This document shows positions 60,146 through 60,500 of a DNA stretch of 60,500 nt, piece after piece. The stretch's first letter is position 1. Each line of letters begins with the position of its first letter. This stretch comes from JAUYMM01 sp049301455 (GTDB taxonomy: Bacteria > Patescibacteriota > Microgenomatia > UBA8517). A model generated the notes under the pieces. It worked only from the letters and a program-made list of their open reading frames with translations, ran no database searches and was not told the origin of the DNA. The translations under genes were made by a program, and so were the position numbers. The DNA lies in assembly GCA_049301455.1 (NCBI GenBank), contig JBAQKY010000025.1:1-60500 (forward strand), read 5' to 3'.

Positions 60146-60500
60146 AACTAAATAATATCACAAATTATTGTGCAGATCTACGAAACTGCTAGAACCTATT
60201 TTCAAAACTCATTTTGAAAATAATTTTATCTGCACCAATCTAACTTCGCAAAGTTATTTTACCATGAAATGGCAAACTTGTTTATCATGTGTTGCATTCT
60301 CCAAGGGAGGGGTCAAAGGGGAAGGAATTGGAGAATGCTCGTGTTTCTCTGCTCGCCGCTTCGCGGCTCGCAACCACAGTCGAATCTTCCGCTCCAGGCC
60401 TCCACTCGCTTCGCTCGTTTCGGCCTTCCGCTTACCCACTGTACTACCAAAGGGGAAAGCCCTTGCGAGGGCTTGACGGTATACCGTCAGGTACTTTACA
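60146..60500. other. Intergenic hairpin series, GC-rich at the end
   Basis: No convincing gene. In order: GTGCAGAT/ATCTGCAC (60170-60177/60228-60235) enclosing a 10-bp hairpin ATTTTCAAAA/TTTTGAAAAT (60198-60221); TAACTT/AAGTTA (60241-60256); CCAT-GAA-ATGG near 60263; GCATTCTCCAA/TTGGAGAATGC (60294-60338); GCCGC-TTC-GCGGC (60355-60367); AAGCCCT-TGCG-AGGGCTT (60457-60474); and a 16-bp perfect palindrome TGACGGTATACCGTCA (60474-60489). GC content rises sharply after 60300 compared with the rest. Confidence 0.6.
60457..60489. repeat. Hairpin plus 16-bp perfect palindrome
   Basis: AAGCCCT-TGCG-AGGGCTT directly followed by TGACGGTATACCGTCA (they share one T at 60474). Could be a terminator, an operator or part of a repeat element running beyond the window. 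Confidence 0.55.

Noticed and set aside
60168..60476. Overlapping ORFs of 102 aa (plus) and 61 aa (minus, 60254-60439) in the GC-rich right end
   Set aside because: Composition follows the hairpins and repeats (Arg/Ala/Ser-rich reading of GC palindromes), no promoter or ribosome-binding site, and nothing resembling a domain.
334..60500. CRISPR arrays, insertion sequences and prophage genes
   Set aside because: I looked for regularly spaced repeats, transposases and phage structural genes and found none. The recombinase at 1477 has Xer features and no attachment-site duplication next to it.
1..60500. Recoding of UGA as in some CPR lineages
   Set aside because: UGA ends pilB and other genes at the expected family length, and no conserved gene here contains in-frame UGA.

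Overview
The window reads as a piece of a Candidate Phyla Radiation (Patescibacteria) chromosome. The evidence is low GC, dense small genes, trimmed housekeeping proteins (a trigger factor with no room for a PPIase domain, ThrRS without TGS, PheT without the EMAP-like domain), a large type IV pilus locus, and many short proteins I do not recognise. UGA is used as a normal stop (for example at the end of pilB), which argues against the UGA-recoded CPR lineages. I cannot name the phylum from sequence alone; Microgenomates- or WWE3-like is a guess.

Layout. 1-333: cut end of a membrane protein. 334-1196: long AT-rich non-coding region with repeated motifs and one perfect DnaA box. 1197-4185: small ORF, XerC/D-type recombinase, LCP cell-wall ligase, SIMPL protein. 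4365-14661: gyrA, a zincin-like protein, a DUF2177/DUF1295 membrane pair, a DEDD exonuclease, pyrophosphatase, gyrB and a delta-prime-like clamp-loader protein. 14700-15641: UDP-glucuronate decarboxylase-like enzyme. 15684-33345: type IV pilus locus pilB-pilT-pilC-pilin-pilD, eight further pilin-like genes, then an inverted three-gene surface/lipoprotein block, then a PilX-like gene and pilM-pilN-pilO. 33384-38345 (minus): tyrS-small membrane protein-recG-rpmF-nusB-rnc-rpsP-khpA. 38400-40946: bifunctional PBP. 41217-48481 (minus): thrS-hydrolase-infC-rpmI-rplT-(leader peptide)-two small ORFs-pheS-pheT, close to the E. coli thrS-infC-rpmI-rplT-pheM-pheST order. 48635-54820 (minus): GDP-mannose-epimerase-like protein, typA, SDR, tRNA-Ala and tRNA-Val, coiled-coil protein, trigger factor. 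54946-58753: RNA-binding protein, alpha/beta hydrolases, Y-family polymerase with a small partner gene. 58725-60145 (minus): envelope gene set with DUF192. 60146-60500: a run of hairpins, GC-rich at the end.

Most interesting. (1) A classical four-strand transcription attenuator with a 14-residue, Phe-rich leader peptide and its own promoter lies between rplT and pheST. (2) A compact T-box-like RNA lies before thrS: a Thr codon ACC in a short Stem I loop, and a textbook antiterminator with a 7-nt UGGAACC bulge. (3) The pilin gene after pilC has a perfect Shine-Dalgarno but only AUC or AUU as start. (4) A large share of genes have a -10 hexamer ending 6 nt before the start codon, so leaderless mRNAs seem to be a main mode of expression here. 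One 12-bp palindrome appears to serve as -10 for two divergent leaderless genes.
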